From NCBI RefSeq assembly GCF_000445105.1, contig NZ_ATDP01000071.1, positions 124,001-188,000 of the forward strand: 64,000 nt of DNA, given 5' to 3'. The notes under the pieces were generated by a model. The model was not told the DNA's origin. It made no database searches and was given only the letters and a program-made list of their open reading frames with translations. Numbering within the stretch: position 1 is the first letter of the stretch; every line of letters begins with the position of its first letter. Below are positions 10,427 to 19,887 of this stretch, in pieces. The stretch comes from Sphingobium lactosutens DS20 (lineage in GTDB: Bacteria > Pseudomonadota > Alphaproteobacteria > Sphingomonadales > Sphingomonadaceae). The position numbers and the translations under genes were made by a program.

Positions 10427-11659
10427 ATGATGGCGATCCTCAATCTCGACCTTCTGAACAGCGACCAGACGATCAACAGTGACAATGCGGACGACACAAA
10501 TACTGTGAATATCGTCGCACTTGGCACGCACACCTTGACCGTTGACGGCGTCAGCGCGACCGTTTCCGGCCTGGCGGGGGTACAGGCTGCCTCCTCACCC
10601 ACTTTTTCGGCGATCAATGACGGCAATCTGACCATCGATTATGGCGCGCTTGGCGCCAATACGCTGTCGGGCGTCACCTATAATGTCGGCGACACGTCAA
10701 ACATATCGGTGCAGGGTCCATCGATCCTGGGCGTCAACCTTGGCACGCAGACCGTCAATTTCTCCGGCAATGGCGCGGGGTCCTTCACCTATGACAAAGG
10801 ACTGATCGACAGCGTGTCGTCCTTCAACGTCAATGGCTTTGACTGGGGCGACAGCGTGGGCGTCGACGGCTATGAATTTGACAGCTTCGACTATGACTCC
10901 GTTTCGGGCAGCGCGACCCTTGTGCTGACGAACGGCGCGTTGATCGGGGAACAGACCGTCACCTTCAACATGACCGGCGTCGATCCCGAACTGGCGGCGG
11001 CAATCCTGGCCGATCCGGCGAGCTTCGTCGACAGCACCGGCCAGTTCGTGGCTCCAGTCTGCTTCCTGCGCGGCACGATGATCGACACCGATCGTGGTGA
11101 GGTCGCCGTGGAAGATATCAGGATCGGTGATCAGGTCCTGTGCCGCAGCGGCCTGCGCACGGTGCAATGGGTCGGCCATCGCCATGACTGGGTGGACCGC
11201 ATCCCGCAGGCCCATCTGGACGATATGTGGCCCATATTGATCGAGGCCGATGCCATCAGCGAAGCCGTGCCCAGCAAGGATATTCGCGTGTCGCCCTGGC
11301 ATCATCTTTATGTCGACGGCGTTCTGGTGCGGGCCAGGGATCTGGTCAACGGATCGACGATCCGCCCCGACAAGAGCCTCAAGCGCATCTCCTACTATCA
11401 TATCGAACTTGACCAGTTCGACGTGATCCACGCGCATGGCATCTATTCGGAAAGCTACACCGATGGCGGCAATCGCGACTTTTTCCACAATGCCGCCGTC
11501 ACCCGCATGACCATGCAGCCCCAGCCCCGGCGAGAAGGCATCCGTCCGGGATTCCATGCCGTGCGCGACGCGAAGACCATCAGCGCGATGCAAAGGCGCT
11601 TTGCCGAGCGTGCGGCGCTGATCGCCGATCAGGCACATCGGGCGCGCCGCGTCGCCTGA
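10427..11659 (+). CDS. Hint-domain (Hedgehog/intein) protein with repetitive N-terminal beta region
   Basis: 410 residues. The first ~200 are rich in Thr, Asn, Gly, Asp and Val (for example HTLTVDGVSATVSGLAG), resembling surface or secreted beta-solenoid-like sequence, with no Sec signal peptide. A Hint_2-type domain starts at Cys212 (VCFLRGTMIDT) with EDIRIGDQVLCRSG, VSPWHHLYVDG and an HAHGIYSESY segment. Such proteins in alphaproteobacteria are often extracellular and may self-process at the Cys; export by type I or another route is inference. A GGGAG ribosome site lies 4-8 nt before ATGATG (10427 or 10430). Followed by a strong hairpin and divergent from the LOV-HTH gene, which may regulate it. 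Confidence 0.8.
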   Translation: MMAILNLDLLNSDQTINSDNADDTNTVNIVALGTHTLTVDGVSATVSGLAGVQAASSPTFSAINDGNLTIDYGALGANTLSGVTYNVGDTSNISVQGPSILGVNLGTQTVNFSGNGAGSFTYDKGLIDSVSSFNVNGFDWGDSVGVDGYEFDSFDYDSVSGSATLVLTNGALIGEQTVTFNMTGVDPELAAAILADPASFVDSTGQFVAPVCFLRGTMIDTDRGEVAVEDIRIGDQVLCRSGLRTVQWVGHRHDWVDRIPQAHLDDMWPILIEADAISEAVPSKDIRVSPWHHLYVDGVLVRARDLVNGSTIRPDKSLKRISYYHIELDQFDVIHAHGIYSESYTDGGNRDFFHNAAVTRMTMQPQPRREGIRPGFHAVRDAKTISAMQRRFAERAALIADQAHRARRVA

Positions 11660-11664
11660 CCGCG

Positions 11665-11694
11665 ATGCCCGCGCCGCCATGGTGGCGCGGGCAT
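11665..11694 (+). terminator. Hairpin terminator after the Hint-domain gene
   Basis: ATGCCCGCGCC pairs perfectly with GGCGCGGGCAT across an 8-nt centre, 5 nt after the stop codon. There is no long T run, as often in high-GC genomes. The first ATG in frame with the next gene lies inside this stem and is therefore an unlikely start codon. Confidence 0.7.
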
Positions 11695-11733
11695 TCCCCG
11701 ACCTGCTCCCGCGGGCTGCAAAGGCCACTCCTC

Positions 11734-14700
11734 ATGTATCAGCCCGCTCCTGACCATTTTGACGATCAGACGACTTCCGAAGCCTGCCCCATATCTGCCC
11801 CGCATGGTGCTGGCATGTCGTCCAACCGACTGCCCGCCGGCACCAGACTGGTCGCCTATCCCGACTACCGCTCAACCAATCATTACCAGGACGGCTTGTA
11901 CCGTTCTTTCGGGACCGACCTGCGCGTCGAATATGGCCCGATCCAGCACGCCATCGACCTGATCGAGGGCTCCTCTGGCAACGAGCCCGTGCTGTTCCAC
12001 CTGCATTGGCCCGACCCGCTTTTCGCCGATTGCACCGACCGGTTCGACTATCAGGTCCGCGCGAGCGAGTTTTTGCAAGCGATCCGCCTGTTTCAGGCGC
12101 GGGGCGGCGCCTTTCTCTGGACGGTGCACAATGCTCTTCCGCACGAACCGATTTTCAAGGACCTGGCGCTGGCATTCCATGCGCGCCTGGCCGCCGCTGC
12201 GAACGTCATCCATCTGCATGACGACGCCGCCATGGCCGAACTGCAACGCCATTATGCGGTCGAGGCAAGCAAATGCGTCCTGGCCCCGCATGGCGGCTAT
12301 GAAGGCTGCTATGGCCGCGCGTTCGACACCCATCAAAGCCGCCAGCTATTGGGCCTCGAACAGGTCCAGTCGCTGATCTTCTGTTTCGGTCAGATCCGTC
12401 CCTATAAGGGCGTCGATACGCTGGTGCAAGCGTTCCATTCGCTCGCAGCGCAGCCGGAGCGCGACCATGTCCATCTGTTGATCGCGGGCAAGATGATGGG
12501 CGGCTTCACATCTGCCCAAGCCCGCCTGTTGGAAGAATGCCATCCCCGCATTCATGTGATGGACGGCTTCGTCCCCGACGCCAAATTGCCGCTGCTCTTT
12601 GGCGCGGCCGACATCATCGCCCTGCCCTATCGGCAGGCGTTGACGTCCGGCGCGTTGATGCTCGCGGCGCTGTACGGCAAGCCTGTTGTCGGCCCTCGCC
12701 TGCCCGCACTGGATGCCATCGACGACATGGGTCTGGGCGTACGATATGAAACCGATGACCCCGGCGCTCTGGAAACCGCCCTGGATCAAATGCTGCGCCT
12801 GGATCAGGACCAAAGGACGGCAATCCGCCGCGCCGGTCGCAGCTTCTCGAAGGCAAGGTCGTGGGACCGGATCAGCAAAGACTTTCACGATGCCGTTGCT
12901 GACAAGCTGGTGCCCGAGACTCGCTCGATTAAGGTCGACGAAAAGGCCCAAACCCTCTCGATCCTGCGACGCGCAAGGCCGGCGAAGGCTTCACTCGCGA
13001 TCGGCCTGATAGGGTGCGGGAGCCAGGACGATCTCGCGGCCCAAGTGGCGGCACTGAATGAACTGCCGTGCGGGCGTCCACACATTTATCTGTTCGACCG
13101 CGATCCGCGGCAACGGCCGCATTTCGGCCTGCACGCGCAAGTCGACACCCTGTTGTGGACTGATGCAGCCACCGGGTTCGCCGAAGCGACCAACGGGATG
13201 CTGGAGATGATGCGTGCCGATGGCTGTGAACAGGCGCTGCTGCTCGATCCGGCCCGGCATCTGGATAGCGATGCCCTGGAATCGCTATTGGCGCATGGCC
13301 GGTCGGACGCGATCGTGGCGCCCGTGACGATCGGCGACAATGGCCGCATCGCGGCGGGGGGCTACCGCCTCCATACAGAAGCCGATGGCTGCATTCATGT
13401 CGAACCGATGCTGGCAGGCGATGACCCGCTGGTTGCGCGAAAGCCGTACAAAGCGCAGGCATCCGATGGCCCGCTGCTGATCGACCTGCGCCTGGTCGAT
13501 CGCATCGGCCTTCTCCCCGAACATAGGGTTACGGCGCAGGGCTTGATGGACTGGACCCTGCGCGCGACGCGCCAGGGCATTCCCCTGGTCATGACGCCGT
13601 CTAGCCTGGCGCGGCCCACCGCTGCGCTGGCCGCCGCCCCCTTTCCCGGCGTAGAGGCACTGTATCATGATGTCCGGGCGCAGGTTCAGCGGGCGATGGC
13701 ACTGGCCTCGCCGGGCGCATGCGCCAAGCGAGCTGTCATTGCCGATCATTTCGAACGGCGGTCTATCGCGCCCCTGCGCAAAAGCCTTGCTAAATCCCAT
13801 GCCGATCTGCTCGCTCTGTTTGATCGCTGCGTTCGGGCCGGGATGGAGGACGGCTTAGCCGGCGTCACGGGACCGATCGACGCCAGCGCGCGGATCGACG
13901 TGGTGCCATTGACGAACGAGCCTGTCTGCGAAGGCCGTATCGATCGCAAAAATGGCGTGCAACTGGCGGGTTGGGCTGTCGAACGCGCTGCCGATGGCGA
14001 ACCCTGGCAACCGGCCGCCCTGTGGTTGTTTCGGAACGGCCAGCCGGTGACGCGCATCCTGCCGCGTCTGGAGAGGGCAGACTTGGTGGAGGCGGGCTAT
14101 GCGAAGCAGGCCGGCTTCAGCCTTGCCATTCCCCAGAACCGCGACGGGGCACTAACGCGCTTTGAGCTTCGCTATGCCGCCACGGGCCGGCGCGTGCCTG
14201 TGTCGACGAGCCTGAAGGGCGATATCTGGCATGTGCCCCCGCCCATCACGAACGGCGTGAAGCCGCGACTGAAGGCGATGCTGGAAAGCGTGGCCGACGG
14301 CCAGCTGAACGGCTGGGCGCTCGATCTCGCCCACCCCGACATCGCCCTTGGGATCGACATATTCGTCGACAACGAAATAATCGCCCGGAACATCGTGGCC
14401 GACATGGATCGCCCCGACCTGCGTCGCGCCGGCCTGGGGGATGGGCATCACGGCTTCAGCCTGCACCTTCCCAACCGCTGCCTGCTCCGCGAAAACCTGT
14501 CGATCGAGTTGCGCCTGACAGGAAGCAGCACCAGCCTGACGAAGAAAAGCCTGGCGGTCGTCAATGATGCGCGCGGTTTTTCCCCTTATTTTTCGCTTAG
14601 CGACCATCTCCAATGGGGATTTTGCGAAGACCGTATGGGCGCGGGCCATGCAGATCATGCCATCGCTCTGCTCGACCAATTGGAATTGCAGAAGCGCATG

Positions 14701-16098
14701 CTGCTGTCGCGGGCGCGCGCGGTGCAGGCCGGCACATGTGTCTCGATCATCATGCCGGTGCTGAACCGCGCCGCCATCATTGGTGACGCCATTGCATCGG
14801 TTCTGGCGCAAAGCTACCCGCATTTCGAACTCATCATCATCGATGACGGCAGCAGCGATGACCTCTCGGCCGCTCTCGAACGCTATCCCGATCCGCGCAT
14901 CAAGCTCATCGCAAATTCCCGTAACGAGGGCGTCTCCGCCGCCCGCAACCGGGGTCTGAACCGCGCCTCTGGCGACATCATCGCCTATCTCGATTCCGAC
15001 AATAGCTGGGATCCCGACTATCTCTCCATCATGGTCGGCGCTCTGGCCGACCATCGCGGCCATGGCTGCGCCTATGCCGGACAGACCGTTTTTCAGGCCG
15101 TGGCCAGCCCGACCGATGTTCCCGTGGAAGAACGCAGGGCCATTCGCCTGTGCCCATTCAATCGCAGCCGGCTGGAAGAACGCAATTATATCGACCTCAA
15201 CGTCTTCGCGCATCGCCGGCATCTGGTGGCGCTGCATGGCGGATTTGAGGAGTCCATGCGGCGGCTGGTCGATTGGGACCTGATCCTGCGATACACGCGC
15301 GACGGCCCGCCTTTGATGGTTCCGGCATTGCTCGGCGCCTATCGTGCGGGCGTGGCCGACAACCAGATTACCGCGACAGAGGATTTCGCGCGCAACCGTC
15401 GCCGGCTCCATATCGCCAGTCCTGCGGGCCGGATCGCGGGCAGTATGGCGGAGCCACGGCCGCTGAACATTCTCGTGAACGCGCAGTCCGCTGTGGACCT
15501 GTCGGCCTGGGCGCTCGCCAATGTGCGACTGCGCGCGTCTGCCGCCGGCAGGATCGCGGGCGTCTGGATGGAGGATGGACGCGCATGGGCCGCGCTCATT
15601 GATCCTCGAACGGGTCAGCTGGACGATGCGACGGCGCTCGACAGGATCAGCGACGCGTTTGCCGACACCGAATTGGACAGGTGCATGCTTGTCACTGACA
15701 GCGCGCATGTCCTCAGCGCCGACTGGGCGCGCACGATCGAGCGTATATCGCCCACGCGCAGCTATGCCGCCGCCACCGGAAGGCTCTATGGCCCATCGCG
15801 CCCTGGCCGCTTTGGCAGTGTCTATCATGACGAAACGCCCCGGCGCATCAGCGCCGACATCATCGAATGGAGCCTCGGCCCGGCGCTCCACGGCCAGTCC
15901 TGCGCTTGCATCCCTCGGGATTATGTCTTCATTCCCGCCGAGCATGGCGACCGTCTGCACCTGTCGGCTTCCCTGTCCCGCTCCGTCCCCGACATGCTGG
16001 ACCGCTATTTCGGCTCCTTCGCCCTCGATCCGATTGCCAGCCTGTATCTGCCCGACCTGATCGCCTGTCATCGCGATGATGTTCCGCCATGGGCGTAA
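11734..16098 (+). CDS. Very large two-domain glycosyltransferase (GT-B family 4-like plus GT-A family 2)
   Basis: About 1454 residues from the start chosen here (alternative ATG at 11815). Residues ~50-390 are a GT-B glycosyltransferase (FGQIRPYKGVDTLVQAF near 219, then ADIIALPYR and a TSGALMLAALYGKPVV segment). The middle (400-960) has no catalytic motif I know, but holds two similar modules near residues 739 and 855 (LAGWAVE and LNGWALD, each followed by a strand and an RxDL...GF pattern). A family 2 GT-A domain starts near 1002 (VSIIMPVLNRAAIIGDAI, then IIDDGSSDD, RNEGVSAARNRGLN, AYLDSDNSW). The last ~200 residues are unassigned. Probably assembles a surface polysaccharide or glycosylates a surface protein such as its upstream neighbour. 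Confidence 0.8.
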   Translation: MYQPAPDHFDDQTTSEACPISAPHGAGMSSNRLPAGTRLVAYPDYRSTNHYQDGLYRSFGTDLRVEYGPIQHAIDLIEGSSGNEPVLFHLHWPDPLFADCTDRFDYQVRASEFLQAIRLFQARGGAFLWTVHNALPHEPIFKDLALAFHARLAAAANVIHLHDDAAMAELQRHYAVEASKCVLAPHGGYEGCYGRAFDTHQSRQLLGLEQVQSLIFCFGQIRPYKGVDTLVQAFHSLAAQPERDHVHLLIAGKMMGGFTSAQARLLEECHPRIHVMDGFVPDAKLPLLFGAADIIALPYRQALTSGALMLAALYGKPVVGPRLPALDAIDDMGLGVRYETDDPGALETALDQMLRLDQDQRTAIRRAGRSFSKARSWDRISKDFHDAVADKLVPETRSIKVDEKAQTLSILRRARPAKASLAIGLIGCGSQDDLAAQVAALNELPCGRPHIYLFDRDPRQRPHFGLHAQVDTLLWTDAATGFAEATNGMLEMMRADGCEQALLLDPARHLDSDALESLLAHGRSDAIVAPVTIGDNGRIAAGGYRLHTEADGCIHVEPMLAGDDPLVARKPYKAQASDGPLLIDLRLVDRIGLLPEHRVTAQGLMDWTLRATRQGIPLVMTPSSLARPTAALAAAPFPGVEALYHDVRAQVQRAMALASPGACAKRAVIADHFERRSIAPLRKSLAKSHADLLALFDRCVRAGMEDGLAGVTGPIDASARIDVVPLTNEPVCEGRIDRKNGVQLAGWAVERAADGEPWQPAALWLFRNGQPVTRILPRLERADLVEAGYAKQAGFSLAIPQNRDGALTRFELRYAATGRRVPVSTSLKGDIWHVPPPITNGVKPRLKAMLESVADGQLNGWALDLAHPDIALGIDIFVDNEIIARNIVADMDRPDLRRAGLGDGHHGFSLHLPNRCLLRENLSIELRLTGSSTSLTKKSLAVVNDARGFSPYFSLSDHLQWGFCEDRMGAGHADHAIALLDQLELQKRMLLSRARAVQAGTCVSIIMPVLNRAAIIGDAIASVLAQSYPHFELIIIDDGSSDDLSAALERYPDPRIKLIANSRNEGVSAARNRGLNRASGDIIAYLDSDNSWDPDYLSIMVGALADHRGHGCAYAGQTVFQAVASPTDVPVEERRAIRLCPFNRSRLEERNYIDLNVFAHRRHLVALHGGFEESMRRLVDWDLILRYTRDGPPLMVPALLGAYRAGVADNQITATEDFARNRRRLHIASPAGRIAGSMAEPRPLNILVNAQSAVDLSAWALANVRLRASAAGRIAGVWMEDGRAWAALIDPRTGQLDDATALDRISDAFADTELDRCMLVTDSAHVLSADWARTIERISPTRSYAAATGRLYGPSRPGRFGSVYHDETPRRISADIIEWSLGPALHGQSCACIPRDYVFIPAEHGDRLHLSASLSRSVPDMLDRYFGSFALDPIASLYLPDLIACHRDDVPPWA

Positions 16099-16173
16099 GG
16101 CCCCAAGCTTTGGCTTATTGAAGTCTTTACTCTGCCGGGGTTAGGAGAGCGCAATCCTCCTTCACCGGGACAT

Positions 16174-17448
16174 ATGATGCGTCTTCTGCCTGCTTTGCCC
16201 GCGCTGTTGCTGGCCGCCCTGCCTCAACCGGCCCTCGCCCAGGTCGCAGCGGCCGACAGCGGAGACACGGGGTGGATGCTCGTCTGTTCTGTCTTGCTGC
16301 TGATTGCGGCGCTGCCCGGCGTGATGCTGCGCCATGCGGGGCTGGCGAATGTGCGCAATGCGCTTTCGGTGATGACGCAGGGGATCGCCATGATCGCGAT
16401 CGTCTCGCTCGGCTGGGGGATCGCCGGCTACAGCCTGATCTACGCGCCTGGCGGCGGATGGATCGGCGGGACCGCCAATCTGATGCTCGCCAATCTGGCG
16501 GCGCTGCGCGACGGGCTGACGGTTCCTGAATCGGCGTTCGTCGTCTTTCAGATGGCCGCCGCCCTGATCGCGGCCTCGCTGCTGGCCGGCGCCGTTGCGG
16601 AACGCACTCGGCTGGCCTGGTTCATGGGTTTTGCCCCCTTATGGTTGCTGATCGTCTATGTCCCCATCACCCATGCCATCTGGGCGGGTGGCTGGCTCGC
16701 GCAACTAGGCGTGATGGACTTTGCCGGCGGCCTTGTCGTCCACGAGGCGGCCGGCTGGTCCGCGCTGGCCCTGACGCTGATCGTGGGCGCGAGGCGGCAG
16801 GCGTCCATTGCCGGGCATAGCCCCGTGCTGGCGCTGGCAGGCGGTGCATTGCTGTGGATTGGCCTGTCCGGGTTGGTCGGCGGTTGGGCACTGGGTGCGA
16901 CCGATGATGCAGCCACGGCGCTCCTCAACCATCATTTTGCCGCCTGCGCCGGCGCCTTGCTGTGGATGGCGACCGATCGGCTCCTGGGCGCGCGCAGCAG
17001 CGCCATGGGTTTCCTGTCCGGCGCGCTCGCCGGCATCGCCGCCATTGCCGCCTCGGCCGCCTTGGTGGGCAGCGGCGGCGCGATGCTCATCGGGGGAGCC
17101 GCCGCGCTCCTTGCCCGGCTGGGCCTGGCGCTCACTCGTCGCTGGATCGACGATCCGGCACAGATTTTCGTCATCCACGGCATCGGCGGCCTGACCGGCG
17201 CACTGTTGCTGCCGCTCGGCGTCCTGCCGCTGCTGGGCGGCGTGGGTTTCGAAGCCGGCATCGGCCTCACCGACGCGATCATCGGCCAGCTTGTCGGCAT
17301 CATCGTCGTGGCCTTCTGGGCCATGGCGGGAAGCGCAATCGCGGCTCTCGCCATATCGGTCATTATCCCGATGCGCGTGACCGAAGAGGTCGAACATGAC
17401 GGACTGGACGCCATGTATCATGGCGAACAGAGCTGGGACTTCCGCTAA
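16174..17448 (+). CDS. amt: Ammonium transporter, Amt family
   Basis: 424 residues with a cleavable signal peptide (MRLLPALPALLLAALPQPAL, then AQ) and about 11 membrane segments. The twin-histidine pore is present: GGLVVHEAAGWSALA near residue 190 and FVIHGIGGLTGALL near 335, matching AmtB His168 and His318. The cytoplasmic tail is short. No glnK/glnB gene lies next to it, which is unusual since amt is commonly paired with a PII gene. The next gene begins 4 nt after the stop, so the two may be co-transcribed. Confidence 0.9.
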   Translation: MMRLLPALPALLLAALPQPALAQVAAADSGDTGWMLVCSVLLLIAALPGVMLRHAGLANVRNALSVMTQGIAMIAIVSLGWGIAGYSLIYAPGGGWIGGTANLMLANLAALRDGLTVPESAFVVFQMAAALIAASLLAGAVAERTRLAWFMGFAPLWLLIVYVPITHAIWAGGWLAQLGVMDFAGGLVVHEAAGWSALALTLIVGARRQASIAGHSPVLALAGGALLWIGLSGLVGGWALGATDDAATALLNHHFAACAGALLWMATDRLLGARSSAMGFLSGALAGIAAIAASAALVGSGGAMLIGGAAALLARLGLALTRRWIDDPAQIFVIHGIGGLTGALLLPLGVLPLLGGVGFEAGIGLTDAIIGQLVGIIVVAFWAMAGSAIAALAISVIIPMRVTEEVEHDGLDAMYHGEQSWDFR

Positions 17449-17452
17449 AATC

Positions 17453-18303
17453 ATGACCATCGCGGTCGGCATCTTTGCGCATCAGGAGGAGCGGCGGATC
17501 GCCGCCTGTCTCGCGTCGCTGCCGCTCGACCGGCCCGACACGCGCTTTCATGTCCTAGTGAATGGCACGACGGACAGGACAGTCGATTGCGCGAAGGCAG
17601 CCGCTGGTGCCGAAACAATGTCATCGTCCATGACATTGCGCAGGGCGGAAAATCGCGAACCTGGAATCATTTCGTCCATGACCTGCTGACCGGCGACGAG
17701 GCAGCGGTCGTCTTCATGGACGGCGACGCGGAAATCGCGCCCGGGTCGATCGATGCGCTCGTAGCGGCGCTTGCGCACGATCCCGCCGTCAATGCGGCGG
17801 CGGGCATGCCGATGAACGGCCGCAAGGTGGAAGTATATCGCGCTGGGCTCCGCGCGGAAGGCGGCCTGTTCGGCGACCTTTACGCCCTGTCCGGTCGCTT
17901 CGTCACCGCCATCCGGGCCAAAGGCCTGCGCCTGCCCGACGACCTTATTGGGGATGACGGGCTGGTGGCGGCCTGGGCGCACACCGATCTGGAGGCGGAC
18001 AGCCAATGGGAGCATGGCCGTGTCATCGCCTGTGAGGAGGCCGGCTTCGTGGCGGAACAGGTCAGCCTCTGGCGACCAGCCACCTGGATCATGCAATATA
18101 AGCGGCTGATCAACTATTCGGTCCGCTTCTATCAGAACCGGATCGTGTCCGACATCATGCTGCGGGAAGGCCCCTGCGGCCTGCCCCGCCGGCTTGCCAG
18201 CCTCTATGGCGACTGGCTGCCGCGCTGGCGGCCCCGGCCTGGACTGACAGGCTGGTTCGATCGCAAGGCGCTCGCACGAATGCGTCAGGCACTGCGCACT
18301 TGA
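17453..18303 (+). pseudogene. Family 2 glycosyltransferase, frameshifted
   Basis: The N-terminal part starts at MTIAVGIFAHQEERRIAACL and runs in frame through HVLVNGTTDRTVDCAKAAAG. The rest of the same kind of protein (NNVIVHDIAQGGKSRTWNHF, FMDGDAEIAPGSIDAL) continues in the frame one base back, from about 17600 to 18303. The two frames overlap at 17587-17689. The join needs a -1 shift (equivalent to one missing base) near 17600-17620. No slippery heptamer is obvious, so this is either an inactivating mutation or a sequence error. Without the shift it would be an ordinary ~283-residue GT-A enzyme, cytoplasmic or membrane-associated, downstream of amt. Confidence 0.7.
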
Positions 18304-18368
18304 AACGGATCGCGCCGCCCGGATCTGTGGTCCAGACGGCGCGCAGTTCTTGGGGATTGGGCTGGCCC

Positions 18369-19700
18369 TTAACGGTCGCGGCCAGCCAGTTCCTTGTTGA
18401 TATAGAGCGCGACCATGGTCGCGACTGCGCCTGAGAGCAGGTAGACGCCCGAGGCGGCCAGCCCGAACTTGACCGACAGCAGCAAGGCCACCAGCGGCGC
18501 AAAGCCCGCGCCGACCAGCCAGGCAAGGTCGGACGTCAGCGCCGAACTGGTGTAGCGCGCTTCCGTCGCAAAGTTGGACGCGACGACACCGGACGACTGG
18601 CCGAACGCCAGGCCGAGCAGCATGAACCCCAGGATCATGAAGGCGACTTCGCCCAGATCACCGCCGTTGAGCAACAGCGGCGCCATCAGCGCGAACACCG
18701 CGATTCCGCCGGCAGACCAGCCGAGCAGCGAGCGACGCCCGATCTGGTCGGCGACGAAACCGGACACCACGATGGCGAGCAGACCCACCGCCGCGCCGAT
18801 CATCTCGATCACCAGGAAGCGGTCGATCGGCTGGTCGGTATAGAGCGCGATCCAGGACAGCGGAAACACCGTGACCATGTGGAACAGGGCGAAGCTGGCG
18901 AGCGGGGCAAAGGCGCCGATGACGATGTTGCGCCCTTCGCGCTTGACCGTCGGCAGCACCGGCGAGGGGACCAAGTCCCGCTGCTCGAACAACCGCTCAA
19001 ATTCATGGGTCACAACGATGCGCAGGCGGGCGAAGAGCGCCACTACGTTGATCGCGAACGCGACGAAGAAGGGATAGCGCCACCCCCAGCTCAGGAAATC
19101 GGCTTCCGACAGGGTGAGCAAGAAGAAGGCGAACAGACCGCTTGCCACGAGCAAGGCGAGCGGCGCGCCCAGCTGTGGCACCATGGCGTACCATCCACGC
19201 TGATGCTGCGGCGCATTGAGCGACAGGAGCGAGGCAAGACCATCCCATGTTCCGCCAAGGGCAATGCCCTGCGCGGCGCGAAGGATGATCAGGACGACGG
19301 CGGCATAATGGCCAATAGTCTCATAGCCTGGTAGGAAAGCGATCGCCACGGTGGAGCTGCCCAGCAGGAACAAGGCAGCGGTCAGCTTGGTGCCGCGGCC
19401 ATAGCGTCGGTCGATCGCCATGAAGATCAGCGACCCGATCGGCCTTGTGATAAAGGCGACGGCGAAGATCGCGAAGGAATAGAGCGTCCCGGTCAGCGCA
19501 TCGACATAGGGGAAGACCAGGCTGGGGAACACGATCACCGAAGCGATGGCATAGACGAAAAAGTCGAAAAATTCGGAGGTGCGACCGATGATCACACCAA
19601 TGGAAATATCCCCCGGCGCAACCTTGTGGTCGCGCGCGTTGATCCTGCGCGCGTCATCCTCAAGTGACGTGGAGGTGAAGGCTATGGCCCCTGAACTCAT
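18369..19700 (-). CDS. MFS transporter, metabolite:H+ symporter type
   Basis: 443 residues with about 12 membrane helices. It has the sugar/metabolite porter loop between helices 2 and 3 (FITRPIGSLIFMAIDRRYGR, the G-x3-D-R-x-G-R-like pattern), a LRAAQGIALGGTWDG segment like the ProP/ShiA/KgtP group, and the second-half repeat VADQIGRRSLLG. The substrate is not predictable; relatives carry organic acids, osmolytes or shikimate. I start at the second ATG (19700), 9 nt after AAGGAG; the ATG at 19706 is only 3 nt away from it. Stands alone, divergent from cyoA. Confidence 0.88.
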   Translation of the reverse strand: MSSGAIAFTSTSLEDDARRINARDHKVAPGDISIGVIIGRTSEFFDFFVYAIASVIVFPSLVFPYVDALTGTLYSFAIFAVAFITRPIGSLIFMAIDRRYGRGTKLTAALFLLGSSTVAIAFLPGYETIGHYAAVVLIILRAAQGIALGGTWDGLASLLSLNAPQHQRGWYAMVPQLGAPLALLVASGLFAFFLLTLSEADFLSWGWRYPFFVAFAINVVALFARLRIVVTHEFERLFEQRDLVPSPVLPTVKREGRNIVIGAFAPLASFALFHMVTVFPLSWIALYTDQPIDRFLVIEMIGAAVGLLAIVVSGFVADQIGRRSLLGWSAGGIAVFALMAPLLLNGGDLGEVAFMILGFMLLGLAFGQSSGVVASNFATEARYTSSALTSDLAWLVGAGFAPLVALLLSVKFGLAASGVYLLSGAVATMVALYINKELAGRDR

Positions 19701-19887
19701 ATACATCCGCTCCTTGGCTGGGCCGCCGGTGCGGTATGCTCGTCTTCCAGCGGCCAGGGAATGGCAACATAACAGAAAACCGACAGAGTCTAAGCAGTAT
19801 CCCGGCCCAGGCAGAATTTTTGCGCCTGCACAGCTTTGGACAAAATGCCCACTGGTCGACTCACGGACGAAAGGCTAGGCGCGCGCC

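Noticed and set aside
11665-11733. Upstream start of the giant glycosyltransferase at 11665
   Set aside because: The ATG lies within the terminator stem of the preceding gene and the added residues look random.
17600-17625. Programmed -1 frameshift in the glycosyltransferase
   Set aside because: No X-XXY-YYZ slippery heptamer and no clear downstream hairpin; a mutation or error is simpler.
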